DNA from: Capsulimonas corticalis
GTDB taxonomy: Bacteria; Armatimonadota; Armatimonadia; Armatimonadales; Capsulimonadaceae
Assembly (NCBI RefSeq): GCF_003574315.2
Contig: NZ_AP025739.1
Coordinates: forward strand, 1,674,001-1,738,000
Direction: 5' to 3'
Length of the DNA: 64,000 nucleotides
Positions within the stretch are counted from its first letter, which is position 1, and each line of letters starts with the position of its first letter. The notes beneath the pieces are model-generated. The model was not told the origin of the DNA, searched no databases, and saw only the letters and a program-made list of their open reading frames with translations. This document shows, in pieces, positions 1-13,800 of the stretch. A program made the position numbers and the translations under genes.

Positions 1-586
1 ATGGGGCAGATTTACGGATAAGCCTGATAACAGGACATCATCTTTTTTGTAAATTTGTCGCGTCATGGGATGGAGAAGATCAATTGGCCGTAAATTTTAC
101 TACTACGGATTTCATTGATATGCCAACGATACTTCATAATGTAGACATTAGACCCAGAACAATCTTGGAGTTTGTTCGTTACGCGGTCTGCTCTCTACCC
201 TGTGCTGCATGGGGAAGCTTGCGGAGAGTTAGTTTCCTTACTGTTAGGGCTCGTGAGGGGAAGTTTTATATTCTTGGGTCACAGATTTACATTGGTGCGC
301 ACAATGCAAATCATGAATTTGAGCGGTGGTCTCAGGTTAAAAAAGATTGTTGACCGCCAGGATACATTGCCCAGAATTTGGAGGAACAATAATCGGTTCA
401 GAATGCAATGGATTGACAGATTTGAGAATTATCTCCCTCGGTAAACGGAGTTAACCGGCACGTTGCCGCCTCCGCCATTTACAGACTCCGTGACAGTGCG
501 GGGCAACGCGCCCAGCGCACCCCACCTTCCGAAGGCGCGACGATAGGCCAGTGCAACTTCCTGTTGCGTAAAAGAGGCGATTTATT
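1..586. other. AT-rich stretch with no recognisable gene
   Basis: Two overlapping open frames (84-353 and 172-444, both +) are present, but neither has a convincing ribosome binding site, known motif or codon bias like the neighbouring genes. The stretch is AT-rich like the immunity genes at 587 and 25024. It may hold decayed remnants of further toxin or immunity cassettes, but I recognise nothing specific. Bases of about 460-545 are GC-rich and non-coding in appearance. Confidence 0.4.
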
Positions 587-1174
587 TTGTCGGAAATATC
601 AAGTCTTATGTCGAATCTATTATTAGTTATGGGAAGACAAGGTGCTAATATCAACAAAAATATTAGACCTGGATTGCCTCGGCAAAAAATTGTCGAAAAA
701 GCTTCTCTACTCCCCTTCAAACTTACAGATCATCTTATCGATCTTTATGAATACTGCGATGGCGTTACCGATCGTCCACGTCTTACAGCCAATCTAATTG
801 ACGACGGAAGATTTATGTCATTGGACGAAGCAGTGAGACACTATCGTAATTTGACTTTTAATGCTGCTTCTGCATCAGATGACTATCAAGGGACTTGGTT
901 TCCCCTTCTATACGCGGAGTCTGGGGAATGTACTGTAGTTGAGTGCGGTGACGGGACTGACAGAGGGCAAATTATTAGTTACGACGTAGAAATGGGAATT
1001 TCCGTTCAATATTTATCTTTGGAATCTATGTTTAAAACTGTTACTCAATATTGGATTGAGGGCCTTTATTCACTCGTAGATGGTTTTTGGCAACCCTCTT
1101 CGGATTCTATCAAATTTGGCAGGATTGGCGCTCGTATGAATCCAGGCGCTGATTACTGGAACTATGTCTCTTGA
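587..1174 (+). CDS. SMI1/KNR4-family protein, probable orphan immunity protein
   Basis: A 195-residue cytosolic protein without signal peptide. The order of elements fits the SMI1/KNR4 (SUKH) fold: an N-terminal helix with LPFKLTDHLIDLYEYCDG, then FMSLDEAVRHY, then WFPLLYAESGECTVVECGDG, then a short strand and LESMFKTVTQYW near the C-terminus. SUKH proteins are the commonest immunity proteins of bacterial polymorphic toxins and bind and neutralise nuclease-type toxin domains. The chosen start is TTG at 587, preceded by AGAGG at about 573-577; ATG at 608 is an alternative. The gene is AT-rich compared with the surrounding genome, as expected for a mobile immunity cassette. It is not next to a toxin in this window (the toxin end of the RHS gene lies 23 kb away), so it is probably an orphan left by cassette exchange or partners something upstream of the window. 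Confidence 0.72.
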   Translation: MSEISSLMSNLLLVMGRQGANINKNIRPGLPRQKIVEKASLLPFKLTDHLIDLYEYCDGVTDRPRLTANLIDDGRFMSLDEAVRHYRNLTFNAASASDDYQGTWFPLLYAESGECTVVECGDGTDRGQIISYDVEMGISVQYLSLESMFKTVTQYWIEGLYSLVDGFWQPSSDSIKFGRIGARMNPGADYWNYVS

Positions 1175-1203
1175 AAAATGTAATTTGATGATTTGATTAG
1201 TCA

Positions 1204-1536
1204 CGGGCGGCGATGGAGAACTAGGAAGCGGTTCGTGCGCTGATCGCGGCGGGAGCGTCCGCGAATATTGCCGCCAAGACCAAAACAACGGCGCCCGCCG
1301 CGCCAAAGCCCGCCAGCCTGGGCGGTCCATTCGTCCCGCCGGCGCATCCCACAATGCCCTCGCCCCCAGCGTCCGTCCATCTGCCCGCGCCTGCGGCCAC
1401 CGCTCCAACCGCTCCACCCATCGTCCCCCCTGCGCCTGGAGCACCATGGGTTCCGCTCGCGCCCCGCGAACCGGTTCCTCCCACGCCCCCCATCCCGCCG
1501 CATGTGGAGGCGCCGCGCGCGCCGACAGCGCCATAG
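1204..1536 (+). pseudogene. 3' remnant of an ankyrin-repeat gene with proline-rich tail
   Basis: In frame 1 the sequence reads A-A-M-E-N-stop-E-A-V-R-A-L-I-A-A-G-A-S-A-N, then a proline/alanine-rich tail ending at a stop at 1536. The intact ankyrin protein encoded at 26052-27782 contains AAAMENVEAVRALIGAGASVN at 26691-26750 and also ends in a long proline-rich tail. The DNA is about 85 % identical over some 60 bases, and an in-frame TAG replaces the Val codon. No start codon or ribosome binding site precedes it, and the SMI1 gene ends 30 bases upstream. I read it as a truncated paralogue whose 5' part was lost when toxin-island DNA was inserted or exchanged. Only the last ankyrin unit and the tail survive. 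Confidence 0.75.
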
Positions 1537-1702
1537 TAGAATGGCTCGTGTCGGGAATCAAGCATTCGAACGGTGAGGAGCATCCGCAATAGCCCGATCA
1601 TGGGTGACAGGCGGCATAATGTGGCGTTGGCCATAAATGGCTGGTGCGATAACGCTACTGGTAATTGTAGATGTGATTGCCTGCAATAAATTATCCTATG
1701 TA

Positions 1703-1732
1703 TTGACACTTCGATATTTGTCGTGGTATTGT
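1703..1732 (+). promoter_or_regulatory. Sigma70-type promoter of the giant RHS gene
   Basis: TTGACA at 1703-1708 and TATTGT at 1727-1732 are separated by 18 bases. It lies about 150 bases upstream of the start at 1883 and is the only good match in the 1537-1882 gap, which otherwise shows no gene. Confidence 0.5.
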
Positions 1733-1882
1733 GTGTTCAGTTCGCTCGCTTCATGCTCTCCCATCCTCTGCATCTGCTGTATCGCATAGTTTGGTTGGCA
1801 TACCGCTCAAGCTCATCGTAGCTTCTGGGCGGTAGCAAAACCCTCCTTCCCTTGCACTTGACCGGTTTTCACTGGAGATTCT

Positions 1883-4800
1883 ATGCACTCGTGGCTAGCC
1901 ATGCCTCGCCGCGTCTCGCCGTTACGGCAAGCCGCGCGTCTTGCGCTTATTTTTCTGATTCACTTCGTATGCCTCTATGCGGGATTACGAGAAGCAAGCG
2001 CACAGATTCCGGCGGCGCCGACGAACCTTGTGGCCATGTCGCAGAATCATCAGGCGACACTGTCGTGGACAGCCGTCTCGGGCGCCACGACGTACACCGT
2101 GCGCCGTGGTTCGGCCGCGACGGGGCCCTTCTCCCTCACTCTCGCATCTGGGATCGGAAATCCAAACTATACGAATACGTCATTGACGAATGGGACGACA
2201 TATTACTATGTCGTCACCGCCGTCAACGCGAGTGGAACAAGCAGCGATTCTAATGTCGCCAGCGCGACGCCCGGAGTTGCGCCCGCGATCCCGGCAAACT
2301 TTGTGGGCACGGCGCAGACAGGGCAGGTTACTATCTCATGGACGGCGGTGTCTGGAGCAGTCGGATATAATATTTACCGGGTCGGCGGAGGCGTCAGCTC
2401 GATTTACGCCCCCGTATATTATAATGTCACCAGTAACCCCTTCGTCGATAGCAGCGTCGTGAATGGAACATCCTATTCCTATTACATAACGTCGGTTGGA
2501 TCAAACGGGGCTGAGAGTGACTATTCGGCTGGCCCGGCGCTCACACCCATCGGACAGCCGACAGGAGTGACTGCGACGCCTTTGGCCGCAGGCAGTCCGC
2601 AAGTACAGATTTCGTGGACTGCCGGGGCCGGCGCCGCCGGCTCCAAAATTTATCGGGGAACGACGAGCGGTGGTGAGAGCGCTACTCCGATCGCTACGAT
2701 CAGCGATCAAAGCGTGACGTACACCGACACTGGACTGACGAACGGTCAAGCTTACTACTACAAGGTTAGCTCCACCAATAGCGGCGGCGAAAGCACGCAA
2801 TCGGCGGAAGTGACTGCAACCCCAATGGCCGCGCCGACGGCGCCGACGAATCTTGTCGCCGTGGCCGCCAATCAGCACATCAATTTGTCTTGGACGACCG
2901 TAACTGGAGCGGCCAGTTATACAATCCTGCGCGGAACGGCGTCTGGCGGCCCTTACTCCACCACCGTCGCCTCAGGCGTTACCGCCACGAATTACCAGAA
3001 TCTCGGATTGACAAACGGGACGACTTACTACTATGTTGTCACCGCTACTAATGTCGGCGGAACCAGCGGTAACTCCAACCAGGCCAGCGCCACTCCGGGG
3101 ATTGCGCCCGCCACGCCGACCAATCTGGTTGCCACAGGGCAGACAAGCCAGATCACACTTTCGTGGACGCCAGTTACCGGGGCTGTCGGATACAATATCT
3201 ACCGATATACGTTCGCAAATCCCCAGTCCTACGCCCCGACCTATTACAGCGTGACCAGCAATCCTTACGTCGATACTGGTCTCACGAACGGCACGCTTTA
3301 CCTCTACCAAATTTCCGCCGTCGGCTCCAACGGCTCCGAAAGCGGGCAGTCTGCGCAGGTAAACGCACAGCCTGCCTCACAGCCAATCGGCTTGGCCGCG
3401 CGGGCAGGAAATACGCAGATTACGCTCTCTTGGGGCGCTTCCCTGGGCGGTGTACGCTCGAATATCTATCGCGGGACGACGAGCGGCGGCGAAGGGGCGA
3501 CGCCTATCGCCGTCATCACCGATCACAGCCTGACATATGTCGACAATGGCCTGACAAACGGGCAGGTCTACTACTATCAGGTCAGCGCGGCCAACGGCTC
3601 GTCGGGATATGGCTACGCGGAAAGCACGCGATCTCTTGAGCTATCCGCGACGCCGCTGACGACGCTGCCGTTGGCGCCGACAGGGTTGAATGCGGTCGCC
3701 GGCAACCATCAAGTCGCGCTGTCTTGGAATGCCGTCCCATCCGCCACCAGCTATAGCGTGAAGCGCAGCACAGCATACGGCAAAGCATACGGGCTGGCCG
3801 GCACGGTATCAAGCCCATCCTTCACCGATCCAATCGTATCGAACGGCGTGACTTACTATTATATTGTTACGGCGACGAATGCGTCGGGCGAAGGCGCGAA
3901 CTCCAATCAGGCGACGGCGACGCCGCAGGTGACCGCCGCCTCGAATGGCCTGGTGGCAATCGCCGATGCATGCACCACGCAATCCATTCCAAGCCTTAAT
4001 GCCGGATACAACATCACGCTTTACAGTGGATTTCCCGAAGGCAACCGCCACATCTTGTATTTCAAGTTTGATCTTTCGGGGGCCGGCGGCGCAATCACGA
4101 GTGCAAGTCTTAAACTTGCGGGCGGTTACAATAACACCGGGAACCCAAGCATTACGTCCGACAACTTCTCCGTGTACCCTGTCGCCGACAATAGCTGGAC
4201 AGAACTTGGAATTACCTGGGCTAATGCGCCGCTGCTGGGCGCGCCGCTCAATACGCAAAGCCTCACCACCGGAACGAATTTTTATAATTGGGATGTGACA
4301 TCATATATCCAAGCTCAGCAGGCGGCGGGAGTCGGGCAGGTCAATTTGGCTCTGGCCATGACGACGACGCCGACAGCGAGCAACGCCGGAATATTCACCT
4401 CCCGCGAGGGCAATGCGAATTGGCCGACGCTGGTTGTCACGGTCGGCGGGCCCGTTGCGCCGACGCTGGCGGCGACAGGCGGATTTGAGCAAGCCGTCCT
4501 TTCATGGAGCGCCTCTCCCGGCGCCGCCAGTTATACGGTCTCACGTGGACTTGTCAGCGGAGGTCCATATACTGTCATTGCCAGCGGGCTGACTTCCACC
4601 AGTTTCACGGATACTGGCTTGGCTGACAATACAGCGTACTATTATGTTGTCAATGGGGTGGGGACAAACGGCGCGGGACCGAACTCTAACCAGGCGGTTA
4701 TCAATACTCAGCCTCTTCCACCTGCGGTTCCGACGGGTTTAACGGCAGTGAGCGGCGGGCCCACGCAGATCAACCTTTCCTGGACGGTCGCCGCACGGGC

Positions 4801-7800
4801 CGTCAGCTACAATATCTATCGCGGGACAACGCCTGGCGGCGAGTCGGCCACGCCGATAGCCACCGGCGTCATCGACGATTCTTATCCCGATGGTGGGCTG
4901 AGCAGCGGCGTCACTTACTACTATAAAGTAACTGCGGTGAACTCCGCGGCGGAAAGCAGTCCATCCAATGAGGCTAGCGCCGCCACAACGGCGCAAGCCC
5001 CCAGTGGTCTCACCGCTACGCCTACGAATCAGCAGATCGCCCTGAATTGGCTGGCCGCCGCCGGCGCGACAGGATACCTGGTGGAACGCAGTCCCGACGG
5101 CGTATCCAGCTGGAGCCAGATCGCCGCGCCTGGGCTGACGACAACCTATACAGATAGCGGCCTTGCCCTGGGGACCAAGTATTTTTACCAGGTTCGCGCC
5201 AGCAGCGTTGGAGGCAATTCCTCCTACAGCAACATCGCGAACGCGACGACGGTCCCTGCCGCGCCGATCGGCTTGACTGCTTCCACCTCCACGCAGATCG
5301 ATTTAATATGGGCGTCTTCGGCCGGCGCCGATAAGTACAACGTCAAGCGTTCGTTGACATCCGGCGGTCCCTACACCGTCATCGCCACGACCACGGATAC
5401 AAATTTCGGAGACACCAGCTTTACCAACGGGACCGCATATTACTATGTCGTCACCGCGATCAATGCCGCCGGCGAAAGCAGCGCCTCAAACCAGGCGTCC
5501 ATTACTCCGCAAATTACGGCTCCGCCGGATGCTCCGACGGGGCTGGCGGGCGAGCCGGATCCGATGAGTACGCTGGACATGACGGTGGTCGCGCCGATGG
5601 GCGCGCTGCAAATCATGCGCGCTCAGCCTCAGGTCAAAGTTGCTCCTCGGTTCATAACGTCGTCGAGCCAGATCAATCTCACATGGGCGCCAGTACACGG
5701 CGCTCAGTCGTATAAGATCGAGCGCAGCAATACGGCTCCGCCGAACGCGTCCTGGTCGCAGATCGGGATCTCCGGAACGACAACTTACCAGGACTCGGGT
5801 TTGTCGCCCGCCACTACTTACTGGTACCGTGTGCGCGCTACAAGCGCTTGTGGAGATTCTGCCTATTGCAGTCCCATCAGCGCCAGCACCACGCCGACCG
5901 AGCCTGTCTCTCTGGGCTCCGCTGGTCCCAGCAGCTGGGCGATCCTCGGGATCGGAGGCGTCTCGCCGAGCTGTCATACCGATTTGGATCTTCGCGGCAA
6001 CGCCACAATCTCTAGTAACGCCACTAATCCAACTCCCGCCAATGTTGGGATCGCCGCCAACGGAGATATTTACGCTAGCAATAATGTCTACGTATCCGGC
6101 GCTGCGTTTATCAACTCCAGCGGCTCCGTTCAAAAATCCGCTCCCTTCCATCTCGGGGTTGCTCCGAGAAGCAAGACGTTAGACAATCAGCTTAAGCAAG
6201 CGCGCGCGGATGCGATTGCGGCGGCGCACAACGCCTCGGCCTTAGCGTCGACGCTGTCTGCCTATGGCTCCATCACCTCGACCACCACGATTACTGGAAC
6301 GACCGGCGTAAACGTCGTGTCCATTGGCGATATTTCGCTCAATAACAATCAAGTTCTGACGCTCAGCGCGCCGACCGGCGGTTCGTTCGTTCTGAATATC
6401 TCCGGCTCGTTAAGCCTGCACGGGGGCAAGATTGTGCTTGCGGGAGGGCTGCGTGCGACGGATGTCCTGCTCAACGTTCAGGGACTTGGGCATGGCTGTT
6501 CCGACGACGTGCAAATGAACACGCCGCAGTCCACGATTTATGGAATCATTTTGGCGCTGCAGCGCAATGTGGATATCGAAGGCGGCGTGATCAACGGAGA
6601 GATCATCTGCGGCGGCGAAACGATCAAGATCGCCGGCAATGGCGCGGTCACCAGCAGCAACGCAAGTCTCTACAGCGTCACCCTGAATCCTTCCACGACT
6701 GTCGGCGGAAGTTACGTCACGGGAACGGTCACGCTGGATTACCCAGCGCCGACTAACTTGACCGTTGCGCTATCGACAAGTGATTCGACACTGGCGAGTC
6801 CAAACATTGGAACCGTAAACATCATCGCCGGCGAGACCAGCGCCATCTTTACGGTCAACTCAAATCTGGTTGCGACGACGAAGCAAGTGACGATCTCCGG
6901 CGCTTACAACGGTGTGACCAAGTCGGCGCTGCTAACATTAACGCCGGTCTCGGTACAGTCCGTGACGCTGAACGCCTCCAGCGTTGCCGGCGGAACCTCG
7001 CTGCAGGGGACCGTTACGCTCAATACGGTCACTCCCCAAGACGTCACCGTCTCGCTGACCAGCAGCAATACCCATGCGACGTTTCCCGGCGGTCTCACGA
7101 CCGGGAGCCTCGTCATCCCCGCGCAAAGTCAAACAGGGGTCTTTACCGTCAATACCACGACTGTTTCCGCAAACACGCCGTTCACAACAACGGCGGCGCT
7201 GAACGGCAGCGCCGGCGCATCCTGCACGATTCTCGCATCCGCTCCGGCCGTGACTTTGACCAGTGTCACCGTCAGTCCGGGAAGTGTGGAAGGAGCCGCC
7301 GGCAGCACGGGAACGCTCACGATCAGCGGGCCGGCTCCCGCTGGCGGATTCAGCGTCAACGTCACCGGCAACAACGGAGTCACCATCACCTCGCCGGTTG
7401 TCGTTCAGCCCGGGATGACGACAGCGACGTTCAGCATCGGAACGCCTGCCGTGGCGGTGAACACCAGCGCCACCATAACTGCCGTCGCCGGCGGGGTAAC
7501 AAAAACCGCGACTCTGACGATCACGCCGCCGCGAGTGATCGCTGTCTCACTCGCCAGCCCAACATTAGAAGGCACTCAGTCCACGACAGGAACGGTAACT
7601 CTGAGCAGCGCGGCTCCGGCGGCGGGGCTCACCGTAGCGCTCTCCAGCGGCAACACGGCGGTGGCGACGGTTTCGACAAGCGTCAGCGTCGCGGGCGGCG
7701 CGGTAGTCAGCGGCCAATTTACGGTGAATGCTTTGCCAGTGGCGGCCCAGTCCACCTCCGTAATCACCGCCACGCTGAGCGCAAGCAGCAGCTCCGCGAG

Positions 7801-10800
7801 TTCCCTTCTGACAGTCACGCCTCCCACCATTACCAGCCTGACATTTATTCCCGCGTCTGTGTTCGGCGGCGGGACTTCTCAAGGGACCGTGACGCTGAGC
7901 ACGGCGGCTCCATCCGTCGGAATCACCGTGAACTTGACGAGTGGGAATACTTCGATCGTTGGCGTTCCCACCAGCGTGAACATCGTTTCCAGCACGACGA
8001 AAACTTTCACGGCGACGACAGTGACACCGGCGACGGATACGTCCGTTCCCGTCACGGCCACCTTTAATGGCTCCCGGCAAGGTTCGCTGCTGGTGTATGC
8101 AGGGCCGACCATCTCCGTGGCGGCAAGCGCCAGTCCGAACCCTGTCACGGGAACGACGACGACGCTGACGGCGCTTGGCGCCAGCGGCGGCGGCGAAGCG
8201 AGCTTGATTTACACCTGGGCGACGACGGGGACTCCGCCGGCGTCGGTGAGCTTCTCGGCCAACGGAACGAACGCGGCCAAGAGCAGCATCGCCACCTTCA
8301 CCAAGCCGGGCGTCTACAACTTCCAGGTCACCGTGACCGATACCGGCGGTCGCACGGCGACCAGCGCGGTGGCCGTCACGGTGAACCAAACGGTCACGAC
8401 GATCGCCGTCACGCCAACGCCCGTGACGATGAACGTGAATGCGACGCAGCAGTTCACGGCGTCGGCCAAGGATCAGTTCGGCGCGGTGTTCACTGTGCAG
8501 CCGACGTTCACCTGGTCCGTTCCCACCGGCGTGGGCAGCATTGACAGCAACGGGATGTACAGTGCTGGTGTTACTTCGGGAACGGCGACCGTGCAGGCGG
8601 CGAGCGGCGGCGTCAGCGGCAGCGCCTCGGTCACGGTGCAGAACTTCAGCCTGGCCGCTTCGCCGGCGACATTGAGCGTCAATCAGGGAGCGACCAACAC
8701 CAGCACGATCACCGTCACGAACCTGAACGGCTTCAGCGGCGCCGTCACGCTGAGCGCGTCGGGTCTGCCCACGGGCGTCACGGCGACTTTCGGCACAAAC
8801 CCGACGACCGGAACGAGCGTCGTGACCTTCTCGGCGGCGGTAACCGCCACGGTCGGAGCGGCGACGGTTACGATCACGGGAACGTCCAGCGGCGTCAGCC
8901 ATGGAGCGACCATCAACTTGACGGTGGTCGCCAACCCGATCCTCACGTCGATTGTCGTCACGCCCACGCCCGTCGCGCTCGCTCTCAACGTCCAGCAGCA
9001 GTTCACGGCGGTGGCCAAGGACCAGAACAACGTGGCCCTGACCGTTCAGCCGACGTTCACCTGGTCGGTTCAGACGGGCGGCGTGGGCAGCATCGTGAGC
9101 AGCGGGATCTACAGCTCCGGCTCCACGGTGGGAACGGCGACCGTTCGGGCAACGAGCGGGGCGGTCTTTGGCTCGGCGTCGGTGACGGTGTCCAACGGGG
9201 CTCCGAGCGTGGTGGCCAGCGCCAGCCCGAACCCGGTCAACGGGACGACGACGACGCTGACGGCGGTCGGCAGTGATGACGGCGGGGAAGCGAACCTGAC
9301 TTATACATGGGCGACGACGGGGACTCCGCCGGCGTCGGTAACATTCGCGCCCAATGGAACGAACGCGGCCAAGAGCAGCATCGCGACGTTCACCAAACCC
9401 GGCGTTTACAACTTCCAAGTGACCGCCACCGACGCGGGCAGCCAGACAGGAATTGCCGGCGTGTCCGTGACGGTCAATCAGACAGTCGCGATCGTTACTG
9501 TCACGCCGACCCCTGTGACGATGAACGTGAATGCGACGCAGCAGTTCACGGCTTCGGCCAAGGACCAGTTCGGCGCGGTGTTCACCGTGCAGCCGACGTT
9601 CACCTGGTCCGTTCCGACCGGCGTGGGCAGCGTCGGCGCCAGCGGTCTTTACAGCGCGGGCGGCGTTTCTGGAACGGCGACCGTGCGTGCGTCTAGCGCC
9701 GGCGTCAACGGCAGCGCCTCGGTCACGGTGCAGGACTTCAGCCTGGCCGCTTCGCCGGCGACATTGAGCGTCAACCAGGGCGCGACCAACACCAGCACGA
9801 TCACCGTCACGAACCTGAACGGCTTCAGCGGCGCCGTCACGCTGAGCGCGTCGGGTCTGCCCACGGGCGTCACGGCGACTTTCGGCACAAACCCGACGAC
9901 CGGAACGAGCGTCGTGACCTTCTCGGCGGCGGTAACCGCCACGGTCGGAGCGGCGACGGTTACGATCACGGGAACGTCCAGCGGCGTCAGCCATGGAGCG
10001 ACCATCAACTTGACGGTGGTCGCCAACCCGATCCTCACGTCGATTGTCGTCACGCCCACGCCCGTCGCGCTCGCTCTCAACGTCCAGCAGCAGTTCACGG
10101 CGGTGGCCAAGGACCAGAACAACGTTGCTCTGACGGTTCAGCCGACATTTACTTGGTCGGTTCAGACGGGCGGCGTGGGCAGCATCGTGAGCAGCGGGAT
10201 CTACAGCTCCGGCGCCACGGTGGGAACGGCGACCGTCCGGGCAACGAGCGGGGCGGTCTTTGGCTCGGCATCGGTAACGGTGTCCAACGGGGCTCCGAGC
10301 GTAGTGGCCAGCGCCAGTCCCAACCCGGTCAACGGGACGACAACGACGCTGACGGCGGTCGGCAGTGATGACGGCGGGGAATCGAACCTGACGTACACGT
10401 GGGTGACGACGGGGACTCCGCCGGCTTCGGTGAGCTTCTCGGCCAACGGAACGAACGCGGCCAAGAGCAGCATCGCCACCTTCACCAAGCCCGGCGTTTA
10501 CAACTTCCAGGTCACCGCCACCGATACCGGCGGCTTAACAGCGACCAACAGTGTCTCTGTCACTGTGAACCAGATCGTCACCAGCATTGCCGTGACGCCC
10601 AACCCCGTGTCGATGAACGTGAATGCGACGCAGCAGTTCACGGCGTCGGCCAAGGATCAGTTCGGCGCGGTGTTTACCGTGCAGCCGACATTTACATGGT
10701 CCATTCCCACCGGCGTGGGCAGCATCGACAGCAACGGGATGTATAGCGCCGGTGTTACTTCGGGAACGGCGACCGTGCAGGCGGCGAGCGGCGGAATCAA

Positions 10801-13800
10801 TGGAACCGCATCCGTAACGGTGGTCGATGTCGTGGCGTGTACGGTTCCGACGATTGCTTCGCTTTCCGCAAGCGTCTTGACAGGAACCGTCACGCTTTCC
10901 GGTCCGGCAATCGCCGGCGGTCAAATCATCGCTCTTTCCAGCAGCAATCCCGCCGTTACCGTGCCCGCGACGGTTTTAGTTCCTGGCGCGGTCGGCGCCG
11001 CGCCTGGAGCCACCAGCGTTTCCTTCCCGGTCGTGACCACTGGCCAAAACACGGCGACTATCACGGCGACATCCCATGGAACATCGCTGGCGGCTTCCTT
11101 GACCTTTGACGGCGATCCCCAGGTTCCCGCCGGCGGCGCGGCTGTGACGTTCCGTATGACGGGATCAGAAGCTCCTGTCGGCAGTTTCGGCACGGATATT
11201 GTCAACGCGAGCGGAACCGTCGTTGCATCCGGCGTCGTGGGCGCCAATGGCTGGACTTACTCTTCCAATGGAACTGCGCCCTATCGCTTTAGCGTTCAGG
11301 CGCCCGCGAACGCCGTCGTCGCGACTGGTTATCGAATCCGCACGTCCGCGCAAGGTCCCAACCCTGCGGCTTCGGCTTCATTCAGTGTTGGTCCGGTCGG
11401 CTCACCGGGATCGCGCGGCTCCTTTGGGAAAATTGCAAATGTCGCCTTGCCTCAAGTCACGGGCGGCCTTACGTTGACGCCTGAGGGAATCGCCAAGGGA
11501 TTCCGTCTGACTACGTTTGCTACCAATTTCCCAAATTCTAACAGTGAAGGCCCATTTGGCATCGCTGTTACCCGGCAAGGCCGTGTTTATGTGGCTGACT
11601 GGTCAATGAGCAAGCTCTTTATCTTCCCCACGGATGTCGATAATCAGAGCGCAGCGTCCGGTTCGGTTTTGAGTTCGTCCATTAACTACTTCGGCCTCGC
11701 GAGCGATGGCGCTTCGGTCTATGCGAATTTCGATGGCGGTGATATTAATGAGCTCAACCCCGATGGTACTCTGAAGCGGAAGATTTACGGCCCGGGTGGT
11801 TTGGGACTTGCGGTTAATCCGGTCACTCATCACGTTGTCACATCAAACAATAATGGGTCAATTCTCGATATCAACCCGTTCGATTTGACGGCGCCCGTCG
11901 TCACATTGGCGCATGTGGTGAATTCGTATTCTGACGGAATCTCCGTTTCTCCCGATGGCCGTTATGTCTATGCCGCCGTTCATAATGGCGCTCAAGGATT
12001 CGATACCAGCAACACCAATCTCAACACCAATAGTATTCTCAACATCTCAGTGACCGACGGACCCGATGGTATGGCTGCCGGAGCCGGTACGCTGGCTGGA
12101 AAGCTGTATTCTAACAATAACGATGGAACCGTCACGGAAATCGATCTGAATAGCCCCAACCATGATCAGATCCCCATCGCGCAAGGCGGGTCTCGCGGCG
12201 ACTTAACGGGAGTGGACACCAGCAACGGCACTTTCTTACTCAGTCAAACCGATCGGATCATGCGTCTGATTCCTCCTCCTGGAGGGACTTTCGGCGTACC
12301 CGGGCAAGCCATTTATACCCGCGACGATATGCTTCACCGAACGGCGCAGCAGGCGTCGACGGACCACAGCGTAACGCCCTACTATACGGCGTTTAGTCCT
12401 GCCGCCTCGGGAACCATCGGCGGGTCTGTGGAGAACGCTACCTTCAATACGGAAGGAATCAACGGCTCCGTGCTGGCGGGACAGATGCAGCGCGCGGGAC
12501 AGATCACTGTAGGCGGCGGAAGCCAGTTCGACTTGCAGTGGGGCATCAACTCAGTCTCTCAAAGTATTACCCCGCTGCTGGGCGGAATTTTGGAAAATGT
12601 CCAGAACTTCGGCACGCCGAGCGCCTACCCCGCGAGCGGCGCGGATACTCTGGCGCGATGGACGTTAAGTTTACCGCAGCCTTACCTGGACGACATTCAG
12701 CTTGGCCTTGGCGCTCGCTACCAGGTACAGTTGGTGGACCAGCTTCGCAGTCTCTGTGGCCCCTCCACTGTTCTGAGCGATAGCCCGCAGTATGGCTGGC
12801 CGCAAGCGAAGAACATTCTGACGTTCGAAACAGCCCCGGCTGGCGGCGTTTCCATTGCCGACGGCCGCGCTCTCGATCTTGTTCTGAACGGTTCTGATCA
12901 CCCTGACAATGGCAGCTGGGATATTGTCTACAATGGACAGGTTGTGGCGTCCTCGGGGCAGCCAAACGGCTGGGATGTCGAGGCGGACCATACTATCTAC
13001 AACGGTGTGACGGTAACGTCGCCGCCATCCGCCGCTGCGGACATCAACTACGAAGTCCGGGTCAACGGATCTCCGCTGGGGTCGGCGTATTTTAATATCG
13101 TTCCGTCTAGTGCGACGACGGCAATTCTCAGGCCGTTGCAGCTGAGCTCCGCGGTCGTGACCGGAGGCGCATCGTTAACCGGCGTTGTATCCCTGGATGG
13201 CCCCGCGCCTTATGGCAACGCGACAATTACGTTAACGAGCAGCAATCCTGGCGTCGTCAGCGTTCCGTCGTTCGTTACGATACCCGCTGGACAGACGAGC
13301 GTGACATTCTCCATCGCCACATCGGCCCCGGCCGTTGTGACGTCCACGCCGATCCTGGCTTCTTATAACGGCTATCGCGTCGCCACGCTGGGAGTTCTTC
13401 CAACCGGCGGTGGAGGCGCGGCGCCGGCGGCGCCATTGAACTTGACCGCCACACCGGGACAAACGAGCGCCTATCAGCCTTATGTTACGCTCTCCTGGAC
13501 GTCCGTAACCGGCGCAGTGGGCTATAACGTCAAACGCTCACAAATCAAGGGCGGTCCTTACACGACCATTTTCGCCAATCAGACGACGACGAGTTATATT
13601 GACCGGAACGTTAATTTTGGCTCGACTTACTACTATGTCGTCACGGCCGTGAATCTCTTTGGTGAGAGCGCGTCTTCCAATGAGGCGTCCGCCACTCCGA
13701 TCACGGGGATTGTCAATACGCCCACGATTTCACCTCTGGGCGGTACTTATACCGACTCTGTTACGGTGACATTAGCCGATTCTACGGCGGGCGCCACGAT

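Noticed and set aside
1070-1709. Minus-strand frames over the proline-rich remnant
   Set aside because: They read the complement of Pro/Ala-rich codons; the plus frame matches the ankyrin gene and its tail, the minus frames match nothing.
7565-9994. 809-codon minus-strand open frame
   Set aside because: It lies antisense to the repetitive high-GC stalk of the RHS gene, is rich in Arg/Gly/His as expected for a shadow frame, and has no start signals or motif.
8126-10826. Regular repeats considered as a CRISPR array or satellite
   Set aside because: The unit is 1,092 bp, in frame and coding, without short repeats separated by unique spacers.
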